Of a stretch of DNA of 38,331 nucleotides, positions 8,685-17,107 are shown piece by piece. A program made the position numbers and the translations under genes. The first letter of the stretch is position 1; each line of letters starts with the position of its first letter. The notes beneath the pieces are model-generated. The model made no database searches. It saw only the letters and a list, made by a program, of their open reading frames with translations, and was not told the origin of the DNA. This DNA comes from JBBQSU01 sp038234815 (GTDB taxonomy: Bacteria > Planctomycetota > Phycisphaerae > Tepidisphaerales > Tepidisphaeraceae). Location: positions 1-38,331 of the forward strand of contig JBBQSU010000015.1 in NCBI GenBank assembly GCA_038234815.1. The letters run 5' to 3'.

Positions 8685-11600
8685 ACCAGCGCCTTGGCAG
8701 CGGGTGCCCCGGCCCCGGTCGGCGGTAGGCTGCTCTGTTTGTCATGCCCGCTGCGTATCAAATTCCGCAGCACCATCAGGCAGGTTTCGGGTTCAAGATA
8801 AGTCGGCGGCATGCGCAGGTAGATCGTCTTGTCGTCGATCACACGCAGCGTGCCCGGCGCGCCCGTCAGCACCTTTTGCGCCAGACCCGCGTCGCGGACC
8901 GTCAACATCACATCGGGCGGCTTTTTGATAACACTTTCAATCCCATAGACGCTGCACAACAGCCGCAGTTCCGTCATGGCAAACAGCACGATCACCTGGT
9001 GCGGGGGTTCGCCAAAGGCGTCTTGCACGTCCTGCTCCAGCGCCGCAAGGATGTCCAGCCCGGAACAACGTGTCAGCCGGCGATACACGTCCAACCGCTG
9101 GCGGTCGCCGGGGATATACGTGCTGGGGATATAGGCCGAAACGCCGATGTCTACGTGCGATTCGGGCTTATGCGTTTTGGGCGCGTTCTTTAGCTGGTTG
9201 GTCGCTTCCTCCAGCAACTGGCAATACATCTCGTATCCCACCGTGGCGATGTGCCCGCTCTGTTCCGGCCCAAGAATGTTGCCCGCGCCACGCAGTTCCA
9301 GGTCGCGCATGGCAATTTTGAAGCCCGCGCCCAGGTGCGAATACTCCTCGATTGCCTTAAGCCGCTTGGCCGCGATCGGTGTCACCGGCCGGTCGGCGGG
9401 CAGCAGGAGATAGCAATAGGCCCGGTGCTTGTATCGCCCGACACGCCCACGGAGTTGGTGCAGTTCGCTCAAACCAAACCGGTCCGCGGAGTTGATGATG
9501 ATCGTATTGCTGTTGGGGATATCCAGTCCCGATTCGATGATCGTGGTGCAGACCAGGATGTCGGCCTCATGGCGGATGAACTTCATCATCACGTCTTCCA
9601 GTTCGCCCTGGGCCATCTGGCCGTGGCCGACGATGATGCGCGCATCGGGCACTAATTTCTGCACCTCGTCGGCGATCTCGATGATGTTGTGAACCCGGTT
9701 GTGAACGAAATAAACCTGTCCTTCACGATTGAGTTCGCGCACGATCGCCATCTTGATCCGCTGTTTGTCGTAGGCCATCACCTCGGTGACGATCGACCGC
9801 CGGTCCTGTGGCGCGGTGGTAAGTGAACTGATGTCGCGCAGCCCCAGCATCGACATGTGCAGCGTTCGCGGAATGGGCGTGGCCGACATGGTCAGCACGT
9901 CCACGGTCCTGCGCATCTGCTTCAGCCGCTCCTTGTGCGTCACGCCAAACCGCTGTTCTTCGTCGATGACCACCAGCCCGAGGTCCGCAAATTTCACGTC
10001 TTTACTGATCAGCCGGTGCGTGCCGATGAGAATGTCCACTTCGCCGCGACTGGTCGCCTGCACGATTTTCTTCACTTCCCCCGGCGACTTGAATCGGCTG
10101 ATGGATTCCACCCGAAACGGATAGCTGGCCATGCGCTCTTTGAACGAGCGATAATGCTGCTCGGCCAGAACCGTTGTCGGCACCAATACCCCGACCTGCT
10201 TGCCATACTCAATGGCCTTGAAAGCCGCCCGCATGGCCAGTTCGGTCTTGCCGTATCCCACGTCGCCGCACAGCAGCCGATCCATCGGCCGCGCTTTTTG
10301 CATGTCCTGCTTGATCTCCTCGGCGCTGGTCACCTGGTCTTGCGTCGGCTCATAAGGAAACTCGGCCTCGAATTCCATCTGCCACTGCGTGTCGGGCGGA
10401 AAGGGCGTGCCCTGCTCGGCCGCACGCGCGGCCTGAATTTCAATCAGCTCCGCGGCCATGTCCATGACCGCTTCGGCGACCTTGGCCTTCTGTTTTTCCC
10501 AAACGCCCGACCCCAGGCGCGACAACTGCGGATGGCCCGAAAACCCGCCGATATACTTCTGTATCAGATTTACCCGCGAGGCCGGAACGTGCAGCGTGGC
10601 ATTGTCGGCAAAGCGCAGGCTGAGGTATTCCTCGTTCTTGCCGTCCTTGGCGATCGTCTGCATCCCCATAAAACGGGCGATGCCGTGAGCCACGTGAACG
10701 ACATAATCCCCGGGCTTCAAATCCAGAAAGGAATCCACCGGCCGCGAGGCGATCACGCGCGTCACTCGCCGGCGCTGCTCGTAGCGATGGAACAACTCAT
10801 GGTGCCCTACGAGCGCCACCGGCTTGCCGATCACGCCACCGTCGGCTCGATCCTCGAAAACAAATCCGCGATGCAGATAGCCGACGTGGATGGCGATGGT
10901 CGCGCGCGTCCCCGGCGCGTCCTGGTCCAGAAGTTCGCCAAACCGCTGGGCCTCGCCGGCGTTTTCGCAGAAGACGGTCACGTCGTGCGTCTGGGCGGTC
11001 TCAACCAGTTCGACGATGGCCTTCTTGGCTTCGGTTTCAAACTTCTGAAGCGATGCGATCGGCAGATTGAAGTGCGGCGCCTGCTTGATGCCCAGCAGGC
11101 TGGGGCTGGCCGACGTGCCCTGGTCAAACTGGCTGAGTTCAAGATGCGTAAATGGCTCGACGAGCCGCAGGATCGCACTAAGCGGATATACGCCTTTCAC
11201 TTCCGGCAGGCGGTCGAGATAACTCCTGGCCTGCTCGGCGATTTCAAGCGGGGCGTATAGCAGCACGATGGTGTCGGCCGGCAGATAGCTGAGCAGCGAC
11301 ACCGCAGCCGATACATCCGGCACCTGCCCTTTTAAGTCGATCAATTCCACCGAATCAATCGTCGCCTGCGAACCGAGTGAGTTCAGATCAAACCGCTTGA
11401 TCGATTCCACCTGATCGTCAAAAAAATCCATGCGAACCGTCAGTCCCACCTGTTCGCCGGACTCCTTGAATTCACCGGGCACATAGACATCGATGATCCC
11501 TCCGCGGACGGCAAAGTCCCCCGGCACTTCCACCTGATCGAGCCGGTTGTAGCCGTGTTCACTGAGCCAGACGATGAGCTTTTCGGGTTCGAGGGTCGTG

Positions 11601-12043
11601 CCGGCCTTCACCACCCGGCGCAGTAGATCGAGGTCCTTTTTGCAGGGCACGGCCTGCATGAGGGCTTGGACGGGCGCAACCAGCACCGGCGGAGCGTCGT
11701 CCCCACCGGCAAGGCGGTTTATCAGGCGCAGGCGGTTGGAAACCTGCTCTTCACTGAGTTTGCCAAGCGAACCGGCCAGTTCCAAAGCGGGCAGCGTTTC
11801 GGGCCGCTGGCCGGTAAACAGTTCGATGTCGTCGGCTAAGTCGTCGGCTTCATCGAGATGCCCGCAGACCAGCAACACATGGCGACCCAACCGAGCGCGC
11901 AGCGCCGCGACCACCAGCGCCGGAGCGCTGCCCCATAAACCGGCCGCCGACGCGACCTTATTGGTTTGAAGCGAATCGGCCAATTCCACCAGCGGGCGCG
12001 CAATCACGAGCCGCCCGATGGCTTCGGGTGGAGTCCATTTCAT
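8681..12043 (-). CDS. mfd: Transcription-repair coupling factor
   Basis: Mfd removes RNA polymerase stalled at DNA lesions and recruits UvrA. The 1120-aa product has the full order of family parts: a UvrB-like N-terminal half with FAVRGGIIDVY, the RNA-polymerase-interacting module (DYVVHVAHGIARFMGM), the RecG-like motor with Walker A GDVGYGKTE, DEEQRFGV as the DEAD-box equivalent, and LTMSATPIPRTL. These are followed by the translocation motif (RDLELRGAGNILGPEQSG) and a C-terminal TRCF domain. I start it at the ATG at 12041-12043; the frame stays open for 63 more codons upstream, but that stretch has no family similarity and runs towards the repeat element. No strong ribosome site was seen. 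It heads a probable operon with the ABC ATPase and the hydrolase. Confidence 0.95.
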   Translation of the reverse strand: MKWTPPEAIGRLVIARPLVELADSLQTNKVASAAGLWGSAPALVVAALRARLGRHVLLVCGHLDEADDLADDIELFTGQRPETLPALELAGSLGKLSEEQVSNRLRLINRLAGGDDAPPVLVAPVQALMQAVPCKKDLDLLRRVVKAGTTLEPEKLIVWLSEHGYNRLDQVEVPGDFAVRGGIIDVYVPGEFKESGEQVGLTVRMDFFDDQVESIKRFDLNSLGSQATIDSVELIDLKGQVPDVSAAVSLLSYLPADTIVLLYAPLEIAEQARSYLDRLPEVKGVYPLSAILRLVEPFTHLELSQFDQGTSASPSLLGIKQAPHFNLPIASLQKFETEAKKAIVELVETAQTHDVTVFCENAGEAQRFGELLDQDAPGTRATIAIHVGYLHRGFVFEDRADGGVIGKPVALVGHHELFHRYEQRRRVTRVIASRPVDSFLDLKPGDYVVHVAHGIARFMGMQTIAKDGKNEEYLSLRFADNATLHVPASRVNLIQKYIGGFSGHPQLSRLGSGVWEKQKAKVAEAVMDMAAELIEIQAARAAEQGTPFPPDTQWQMEFEAEFPYEPTQDQVTSAEEIKQDMQKARPMDRLLCGDVGYGKTELAMRAAFKAIEYGKQVGVLVPTTVLAEQHYRSFKERMASYPFRVESISRFKSPGEVKKIVQATSRGEVDILIGTHRLISKDVKFADLGLVVIDEEQRFGVTHKERLKQMRRTVDVLTMSATPIPRTLHMSMLGLRDISSLTTAPQDRRSIVTEVMAYDKQRIKMAIVRELNREGQVYFVHNRVHNIIEIADEVQKLVPDARIIVGHGQMAQGELEDVMMKFIRHEADILVCTTIIESGLDIPNSNTIIINSADRFGLSELHQLRGRVGRYKHRAYCYLLLPADRPVTPIAAKRLKAIEEYSHLGAGFKIAMRDLELRGAGNILGPEQSGHIATVGYEMYCQLLEEATNQLKNAPKTHKPESHVDIGVSAYIPSTYIPGDRQRLDVYRRLTRCSGLDILAALEQDVQDAFGEPPHQVIVLFAMTELRLLCSVYGIESVIKKPPDVMLTVRDAGLAQKVLTGAPGTLRVIDDKTIYLRMPPTYLEPETCLMVLRNLIRSGHDKQSSLPPTGAGAPAAKALV

Positions 12044-12256
12044 AGTCGAAGCAATTCTAAGCCCCCGCGAGAAGAATTGAAATCCGTCGAGCGTTCTGGG
12101 AGTGGCCACTTTCGGCGAGGGCACCTCGCATCGGCCCGATTTTGCTTCAATGGCTTGCGGCTCTGTCCTGAGTCCGGCCACAGGGCGGAGGAGTGCGTCA
12201 CTGAATTCAACCCCAGCCACAAAATATTTCACGCCCTAACTTGGGCGGGCGCGTGT

Positions 12257-12288
12257 TGGTGCGCAAATTGGCGCCAATTTGCGCACCA
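12257..12288. repeat. Perfect 32-bp palindrome (P1 of copy 1)
   Basis: The arm TGGTGCGCAAATTGGC is followed directly by its exact reverse complement, with no loop base. The centre is GGCGCC. As RNA or single-stranded DNA it could fold into a 16-bp stem; as duplex DNA it is a fully symmetric site that could bind a dimeric protein. The right arm matches the right arms of the three other palindromes of this family in the window at most positions. Confidence 0.95.
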
Positions 12289-12366
12289 CATTTTTGAGGA
12301 AAATAAAAATTTTCAAAATTTTTAAGTCGTTTATTCGTAATGACTTAGCATTTTCACCCTGTTGAG

Positions 12367-12398
12367 AATTGCGCGAATTGGCGCCCATTTGCGCACCA
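12367..12398. repeat. Imperfect palindrome (P2 of copy 1)
   Basis: It is centred on GGCGCC at 12382.5, 110 bases after the centre of P1. The left arm contains TTGCGCGAATTGGC and the right arm GCCCATTTGCGC; ten of the twelve innermost pairs match. Its left arm resembles the P2 left arm of copy 2 (TTGCGCGAAAAGGC) more than it resembles P1, so P1 and P2 are distinct, separately conserved parts of the element. Confidence 0.85.
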
Positions 12399-12425
12399 CT
12401 GAAGCTCAGGGTAGAGGGTACAATT

Positions 12426-12791
12426 ATGACTGACCATGAGTTCATTGCCTTGATCGTCTACTTCGTCGCGGGGGTTTGCGCTTACTTCTCCGAGCGTGTT
12501 TACGCCGCGGGATTTTCTCTTGCCTACGGCATCGGCCGGCCGCAGGAGAAATCGGACCCTCTCGGAACCTGGCCCGGACCGGGAACGCACACCCTCGGGA
12601 CACCTTGGCGCCTCAAAGGGACCTCTTTGGGACCCCCTTTGGACCCCCTTTTTCGGCATAATTGTCCACAAATCCCCGAAATTCGGCCACAAATCGAGCT
12701 TTTGCGAAAAAGTCATTCGATGTGTTGCTCCGCTTCGGTTCGGAGCGTCGGCTTGGCTTTCGGTTGGACGACGCCGGGAACCGTCTGGTGA
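12426..12791 (+). CDS. Putative small element-encoded protein (possibly frameshifted)
   Basis: An open frame of 121 codons begins 43.5 bases after the P2 centre with AGAGGG seven to eight bases upstream of the ATG. The start of the product is hydrophobic (FIALIVYFVAGVCAYF), a possible membrane segment or signal. The frame then reads YAAGFSLAYGIG, matching CAAGFSFRWVIRG in copy 2, and becomes Gly/Pro/Thr-rich. Relative to copy 2 the downstream 34-base block is read in a different frame; shifting by one base gives RDLFGTPFGPPFSA and a stop at 12659-12661. So either this copy carries a frameshift or the conserved unit is DNA or RNA rather than protein. Not similar to any family I know. Confidence 0.3.
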   Translation: MTDHEFIALIVYFVAGVCAYFSERVYAAGFSLAYGIGRPQEKSDPLGTWPGPGTHTLGTPWRLKGTSLGPPLDPLFRHNCPQIPEIRPQIELLRKSHSMCCSASVRSVGLAFGWTTPGTVW

Positions 12792-12831
12792 CGATTTTGC
12801 ATTTATATGGCTTTTGACGTAATTAATTCCG

Positions 12832-14379
12832 ATGGTTCACGACGAAGTCATCCCGATTTTAGATTTCGGCTCGCAATACGCCCAGCTTATCGCCCGGCGC
12901 GTGCGCGAGGCCGGTGTGTACAGCATTCTGGTCCGGCCGGATCTTTCCCTCGATCAACTGCGCGCCCTCAACCCGCGGGGAATTATTCTGTCCGGCGGGC
13001 CGAGTTCGGTCTACGAGCCGAACGCCCCGCGTTGCGATCCGAACATTTTCGACCTTGGCGTGCCGGTGCTGGGCATCTGCTATGGGATGCAGCTTGGAGC
13101 CGAACTTCTGGGCGGAAAGGTGAAGCCGGCCAAGGCCCGTGAATTTGGCCGGGCCAAGCTCACGCTGACCGATCCCAATGAATCGCTGGTCAAAGGCCTG
13201 CCCCAGGAAACCGCCGTGTGGATGAGCCACGGGGACCAGGTGCATGATCTGACGAACGATTTTGTGGCCTTGGCGACCACTCCCACCTGCCCCTACGCTG
13301 CGGCGCGTCACAAAACCCGGCCGTTTTATGGCGTGCAGTTTCACCCGGAAGTGACCCATACTCCGCGCGGCGAAATAGTGTTTCACAACTTCCTGTACGA
13401 AATCTGCAAGTGCCGCGGGGCCTGGACGATGGGGAATTTCGTCGAGCAATCGATCGACCTCGTGCAAAAGCAGGTGGGAAAATCCAAGGTGATTTGCGGC
13501 CTGAGCGGGGGCGTGGATTCGTCGGTGGTGGCAGCGCTGCTGCACAAGGCCATTGGCGACCAACTCGAGTGCATTTTTGTGGATAACGGCCTGCTGCGCA
13601 AGAACGAGCGGCAATTTGTCGAGACAACGTTCCGTGATCATTTCAGGATCAAACTTCGTGTGAACGATGCCTCGCAGCAGTTTCTGGACGCGCTGAAAGG
13701 CGTGACCGATCCGCAACAGAAGCGAAAGATCATCGGTAAGGAATTCATCGACGCATTTAAGCGCGAAGCCGAATCCATCGACGGCGCGGCTTTTCTGGCG
13801 CAGGGGACGCTTTACCCGGACGTGATCGAATCAGGGCATGGGTATGCCGGCACCGCAGCCAACATCAAGCTGCACCACAACGTGGGCGGGCTGCCCGAGC
13901 AGTTGGGCTTTAAGCTGGTGGAACCACTCCGCGAGCTTTTTAAGGACGAAGTGAGACAGGTGGGCGAGGTGCTGGGGCTGCCGGAACAGATCGTCTGGCG
14001 GCATCCGTTCCCCGGGCCGGGGCTGGCGGTTCGGGTGATCGGGGACATCACCCCCGAGCGACTGCGCGTGCTGCGCGATGCCGACGAAATTCTGCTGGAA
14101 GAACTTGTGGCCGCGGATTTGTACCGCAAGACCGCGCAGGTGTTTGCGGTTCTATTGCCGATCGGCACGGTGGGCGTGATGGGTGACGCGCGAAGTTATG
14201 ACAGCGTGATTGCCGTCCGGGCGGTGGAGAGCAAGGACTTCATGACCGCCGACTGGGCGCGAATTCCTTACGACCTGCTGGCGACGATCAGCAATCGGAT
14301 CATCAACGAGGTAAGAGGCGTAAATCGGGTGGTGTATGACATCAGCAGCAAACCGCCGGCAACGATTGAGTGGGAATAA
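12832..14379 (+). CDS. guaA: GMP synthase (glutamine-hydrolysing)
   Basis: GuaA aminates XMP to GMP using glutamine and ATP. The 515-aa protein has normal length and both domains. The N-terminal class I glutaminase has the nucleophile Cys83 in GICYGMQ and the His/Glu pair in QFHPEVTHT (about 176-180). The ATP pyrophosphatase loop is SGGVDSSV (about 226-233), and the C-terminal dimerisation domain contains HPFPGPGLAVRVIG and ends KPPATIEWE, as in most GuaA proteins. No Shine-Dalgarno site precedes the ATG, so it may be translated from a short or weakly binding leader. The repeat element copy 1 ends roughly 160 bases upstream on the same strand. It converges with larC. Confidence 0.97.
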   Translation: MVHDEVIPILDFGSQYAQLIARRVREAGVYSILVRPDLSLDQLRALNPRGIILSGGPSSVYEPNAPRCDPNIFDLGVPVLGICYGMQLGAELLGGKVKPAKAREFGRAKLTLTDPNESLVKGLPQETAVWMSHGDQVHDLTNDFVALATTPTCPYAAARHKTRPFYGVQFHPEVTHTPRGEIVFHNFLYEICKCRGAWTMGNFVEQSIDLVQKQVGKSKVICGLSGGVDSSVVAALLHKAIGDQLECIFVDNGLLRKNERQFVETTFRDHFRIKLRVNDASQQFLDALKGVTDPQQKRKIIGKEFIDAFKREAESIDGAAFLAQGTLYPDVIESGHGYAGTAANIKLHHNVGGLPEQLGFKLVEPLRELFKDEVRQVGEVLGLPEQIVWRHPFPGPGLAVRVIGDITPERLRVLRDADEILLEELVAADLYRKTAQVFAVLLPIGTVGVMGDARSYDSVIAVRAVESKDFMTADWARIPYDLLATISNRIINEVRGVNRVVYDISSKPPATIEWE

Positions 14380-14418
14380 ACAACCGCGCGGAGCGCTCGC
14401 CCGCCGCGGATTGACGAA
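14380..14418. terminator. Possible stem-loop between convergent guaA and larC
   Basis: The 39-base gap is GC-rich and contains CCGCG near its start and CGCGG about 20 bases later, which can pair into a short interrupted stem. There is no run of T on either side, so termination here is only a guess from the convergent arrangement. Confidence 0.2.
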
Positions 14419-15597
14419 TTATTTCGGCAATTCGGCGGGCGTGGCAACTCCGGCTGCGGACCGTGCGGCTTCTATGACTTGGTGAAGCGGAAGCTGTTGC
14501 TGTTCGGCCAGGCGCTTGCAGTCGTCGAATTCTGGCGTGGCGCCGATAATTTTGTCCTCGAGCAACTTCAGCTTCACCTGCACCGGTCCCCAGGGCGTGG
14601 GCACGGAACGCATCTGCCGGGCGGCCTCGTGGCGCAACACATGATGCACACGCACCCCCAGCGTGGTGGTGTGGCGGAGGACGATATCGACCAGGACGGA
14701 TTCGGAATCGCTGGAGGCCAGCACGGAAAGGACGGTGCCGGGCCGGCCCTTTTTCATCTGCACCGGCGTGAGCCACACGTCCAGCGCGCCGGCGGCGAAA
14801 AGATGATCGACGACAGTCGAATAGAGCTGGGGGTTCATGTCGTCGATGTTGGTTTCGATCTGCACGATCGCCCCGCCGGCGGTGGGCTGGCCCAGCCAGA
14901 GGCGGGCGACATTGGGCCAGGCGAAATTTTTCTGCCCGGCACCGGTACCGATGCGGTGGAGATTCATGCGCGGCTGGACGAAGGTGGCCAGGGATGAAAT
15001 GATCGCGGCGCCGGTGGGCGTGGTGAGCTCGCCGGGGCCGGGTGACGGGCGGACGGGCGCATTGGCCCGGGTGAGCAGTTCCAAGGTGGCCGGCGCAGGG
15101 ATAGGCAGCCGGCCATGATCGGCCTGCACCCAGCCTTCGCCAAGCGGGACCGGCGAGGCGTAAAGCCTGTCGATGCCCAGGGCATGAATTCCGGCCGCAG
15201 CGCCGACGATATCGACCAGCGCGTCGACGGCACCGACTTCGTGGAAGTGGATTTCGTCGACGCTGGTTCCGTGAACTTTGGCCTCGGCCTCGGCAAGGCG
15301 CTGAAAAATTGCCAAGGCGCCGGCCTTGACCGGGACGGGAAGAGATGAAGCGTCAAGAATATTCCGAATGTCGCAGAGGCGGCGCTGGTGCATGGTCCGC
15401 ACGGCCTGCACGGTGACGCAGGTCGCGCGGAGCGGGCCTTTCATCACGCTCTGGCAGGAAATGGAATAGGCCTCAGGCCCGAGTTTCAAACCCGTCAGCG
15501 CGGCCCGGAGGTCGTCGATCGACCAGCCAGCGTCCACGAGGCATCCTAAGAACATGTCCCCGGAAAGGCCGGAGGGAAGATCGAGATAGGCAATCAT
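14419..15597 (-). CDS. larC: Nickel pincer cofactor biosynthesis protein LarC
   Basis: LarC inserts nickel into the pyridinium dithiocarboxylate mononucleotide in a CTP-dependent step, making the nickel-pincer cofactor of lactate racemase and related epimerases. The 392-aa product has the family opening LDLPSGLSGDMFLG, the HFHEVGAVDALVDIVGAA motif with two histidines and acidic residues, TPTGAAII, and NIDDMNPQ in the C-terminal half. It is a single uninterrupted frame, unlike the split larC1/larC2 of some lactobacilli. The larA, larB and larE genes are not in this window, so the target enzyme is unknown. The ATG lies at the complement of 15595-15597 with only a weak AGAAAG upstream. It is divergent from the small gene at 15779. 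Confidence 0.92.
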   Translation of the reverse strand: MIAYLDLPSGLSGDMFLGCLVDAGWSIDDLRAALTGLKLGPEAYSISCQSVMKGPLRATCVTVQAVRTMHQRRLCDIRNILDASSLPVPVKAGALAIFQRLAEAEAKVHGTSVDEIHFHEVGAVDALVDIVGAAAGIHALGIDRLYASPVPLGEGWVQADHGRLPIPAPATLELLTRANAPVRPSPGPGELTTPTGAAIISSLATFVQPRMNLHRIGTGAGQKNFAWPNVARLWLGQPTAGGAIVQIETNIDDMNPQLYSTVVDHLFAAGALDVWLTPVQMKKGRPGTVLSVLASSDSESVLVDIVLRHTTTLGVRVHHVLRHEAARQMRSVPTPWGPVQVKLKLLEDKIIGATPEFDDCKRLAEQQQLPLHQVIEAARSAAGVATPAELPK

Positions 15598-15778
15598 TTT
15601 GTGTCGCTTTCTGAAGGGATACTAGCGAAAAAAGGAGCCGGCGGGCAGTGCAGGCGTGGAGGAATTGTGCGCAGAACGCCAGAGTTATCGGACAGAACAA
15701 AATTCTCCAGAAGGATTTGGCCCGGAGTGGAAATGAATCGTACATCTCCCTCGGTCACCAAACTTAACAGGAGAAAAA

Positions 15779-15997
15779 ATGACTTTCTATCGACCAGGGT
15801 TTCAGCGGACGCAGTTGCAGTTTCGGTTGGACAACGATCGCGTGCCGGGAAACCATCTGCTGATGTTGGACAATCCGGTGTGTGCCCCGCCGGAACCGGC
15901 TTGGGACGAGCCAGAAGTGCTGTCGGCCAAGCCAGAGATCGACCGCGTATTCAGCTTCGATCTCACGGATTCCGACGCCATTGTCATCGACGCCTGA
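15779..15997 (+). CDS. Small protein of unknown function (72 aa)
   Basis: A short gene not similar to any family I know. Support for it being real comes from its surroundings: AGGAG sits about five bases before the ATG, and a strong hairpin with a T run (16044-16091) follows the stop by about 50 bases, making a compact independent unit. The product is acidic towards the C terminus (PAWDEPEVL, DLTDSDAIVID) and has no signal peptide or membrane segment. The single Cys is followed by a Pro-rich stretch (VCAPPEPAW). The reverse strand is also open here, but it lacks a matching ribosome site. Confidence 0.6.
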   Translation: MTFYRPGFQRTQLQFRLDNDRVPGNHLLMLDNPVCAPPEPAWDEPEVLSAKPEIDRVFSFDLTDSDAIVIDA

Positions 15998-16043
15998 GCA
16001 CACCAGGCGCTCTCTTTGAGAAAGGAGGGCCGAAATTAACGCT

Positions 16044-16091
16044 GCCGCGCTCATCCGACGGACTTCCCCCGCCGGGTGAGACGCGGCTTTT
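16044..16091 (+). terminator. Rho-independent terminator after the 72-aa gene
   Basis: GCCGCGCTCATCCG pairs with CGGGTGAGACGCGGC to form a 14-bp stem with one G-U pair and one bulged base, around a loop of about 15 bases, directly followed by TTTT (16088-16091). A GC-rich stem followed by Ts is the textbook form. It separates the small gene from the MBL-fold gene and argues against starting the latter at the GTG at 16076, which lies inside the hairpin. Confidence 0.7.
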
Positions 16092-16153
16092 GGCATCGCG
16101 GCAGTGCCCGGCCAATGACAAATGCCGGCCCGGCGATTAACTTCGTGCGTTCC

Positions 16154-17062
16154 ATGATTGAAAAGTCGTTTCTCGTTCAGAAATTCGCCCGGCTCACCCT
16201 CGGATCGCTGCACGTTATTGGCTACAGCGTGGCCGGCGAAGAGACGGTCATTCAGATTCCCGAGTTGAACGTTTGTTTCGACATCGGTCGAGCGCCGTAT
16301 TTCTCGCTCACCAGTGATTATGTGCTGATCACGCACGGGCACATGGATCACATCGCCGGGCTGCCGTATTACCTGTCGCAGCGGTTTTTTCAGGGAATGA
16401 AGAGCGGCACGGTGTTTTTGCCCGGGCAAATGCACCGGCCGGTGGAATTGATGCTGCGGGCCTGGCGCGACGTGGAAAAGCAGAATACGCCGTATGACCT
16501 GATCCCCATGGCGGCCGATCAGCTCTTTGAAATCCGAAGAGATTTTGGCATCCGGGCGGTAGCGACCCATCACGGCGGAGTGAGCCTCGGGTATGTCTGC
16601 ATCAGCATCCGCGAAAAGCTGAAGCCGGAGTACATGGACCGCAGTGGCCCGGAACTGGTGCAGATGAAAAAGGACGGCGTGGAAATCCAGTATCGCATGG
16701 AAGTGCCAACCGTGGCCTTCCTCGGCGATACATCGCTCGGCCCGGTGTTCGATCATCCCGACGTGCAGAACGCGGAGATTCTCATCACCGAATGCACGTT
16801 CTTCGATAACGATCATCGGGCCAAGGCCAAGGCGGGCCGGCACCTGCATGTGCAAGAGTTTGCGGAGTTGTTGCCCAAACTGAAGAACAAATTCATTGTT
16901 CTGACGCACGTCTCGCGGCGGACGGGCATTCGCAGGTCGCGACAAATGCTCAAGCGTCTGGTGGGTGAAGAGCAGATGCAGCGAATCCATTTCCTTCAGG
17001 ATTTCGACGGCTCGACTGATGCCGGTGACATCGATTCGGCCGGCCCGGCACCCGCCGATTAG
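16154..17062 (+). CDS. MBL-fold metallo-hydrolase, RNase Z-like
   Basis: A 302-aa metallo-beta-lactamase-fold protein. The metal-binding motif is THGHMDHIAGLPYY (HGHMDH at residues 61-66), with further probable ligands in ATHHGG, FLGDTS and LTHVS. The TLGSLHVIGYSVAG opening and the GDTS segment resemble the tRNase Z / RNase Z branch. The bacterial enzyme matures tRNA 3' ends, but the close relatives also include other hydrolases, so I leave the substrate open. Three starts are possible; I prefer the ATG at 16154 because the GTG at 16076 lies in the terminator and the ATG at 16115 adds a segment with no family look. No start has a good ribosome site. It precedes pgsA closely. Confidence 0.85.
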   Translation: MIEKSFLVQKFARLTLGSLHVIGYSVAGEETVIQIPELNVCFDIGRAPYFSLTSDYVLITHGHMDHIAGLPYYLSQRFFQGMKSGTVFLPGQMHRPVELMLRAWRDVEKQNTPYDLIPMAADQLFEIRRDFGIRAVATHHGGVSLGYVCISIREKLKPEYMDRSGPELVQMKKDGVEIQYRMEVPTVAFLGDTSLGPVFDHPDVQNAEILITECTFFDNDHRAKAKAGRHLHVQEFAELLPKLKNKFIVLTHVSRRTGIRRSRQMLKRLVGEEQMQRIHFLQDFDGSTDAGDIDSAGPAPAD

Positions 17063-17107
17063 CCCCAAGTGGCCTTGCCAGTGAACATCCGTACAATTCC
17101 GGCTCTG

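Larger units (their letters stand above)
12257..12670 (+). repeat. Palindrome-headed repeat element, copy 1
   Basis: This intergenic element shares its plan with the one at 24617-25085. In order it has a perfect 32-bp palindrome centred at 12272.5, an AT-rich spacer with CGTTTAT at 12328, a second imperfect palindrome centred at 12382.5, an ATG at 12426, the 15-mer CGCCGCGGGATTTTC (12503-12517), and a 34-base block (12614-12647) identical to 25047-25080. Distances between the landmarks agree within a few bases in both copies up to the ATG. The right boundary is uncertain; similarity fades after the 34-base block. No transposase, target-site duplication or terminal inverted repeat was seen. 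I do not recognise the family. It lies between mfd (-) and guaA (+). Confidence 0.75.

Noticed and set aside
9857..11260. A 467-codon open frame on the plus strand opposite mfd
   Set aside because: It is antisense to highly conserved mfd motifs, is rich in His, Arg and Gln as expected of a GC-skewed shadow, and has no family resemblance.
12044..12232. An N-terminal extension of Mfd by 63 residues
   Set aside because: The frame is open, but the sequence has no Mfd similarity and the ATG at 12043 gives a normal family length.
12257..12425. A chromosomal replication origin
   Set aside because: AT-rich DNA and a partial DnaA-box match are present, but there is no cluster of boxes and no dnaA, dnaN, gyrB or parAB nearby, and the same structure occurs twice.
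16042..16104. A larger inverted repeat CTGCCGCG / CGCGGCAG around the terminator
   Set aside because: It overlaps the stronger terminator stem at 16044-16091 and cannot form at the same time; the terminator explains the pairing better.
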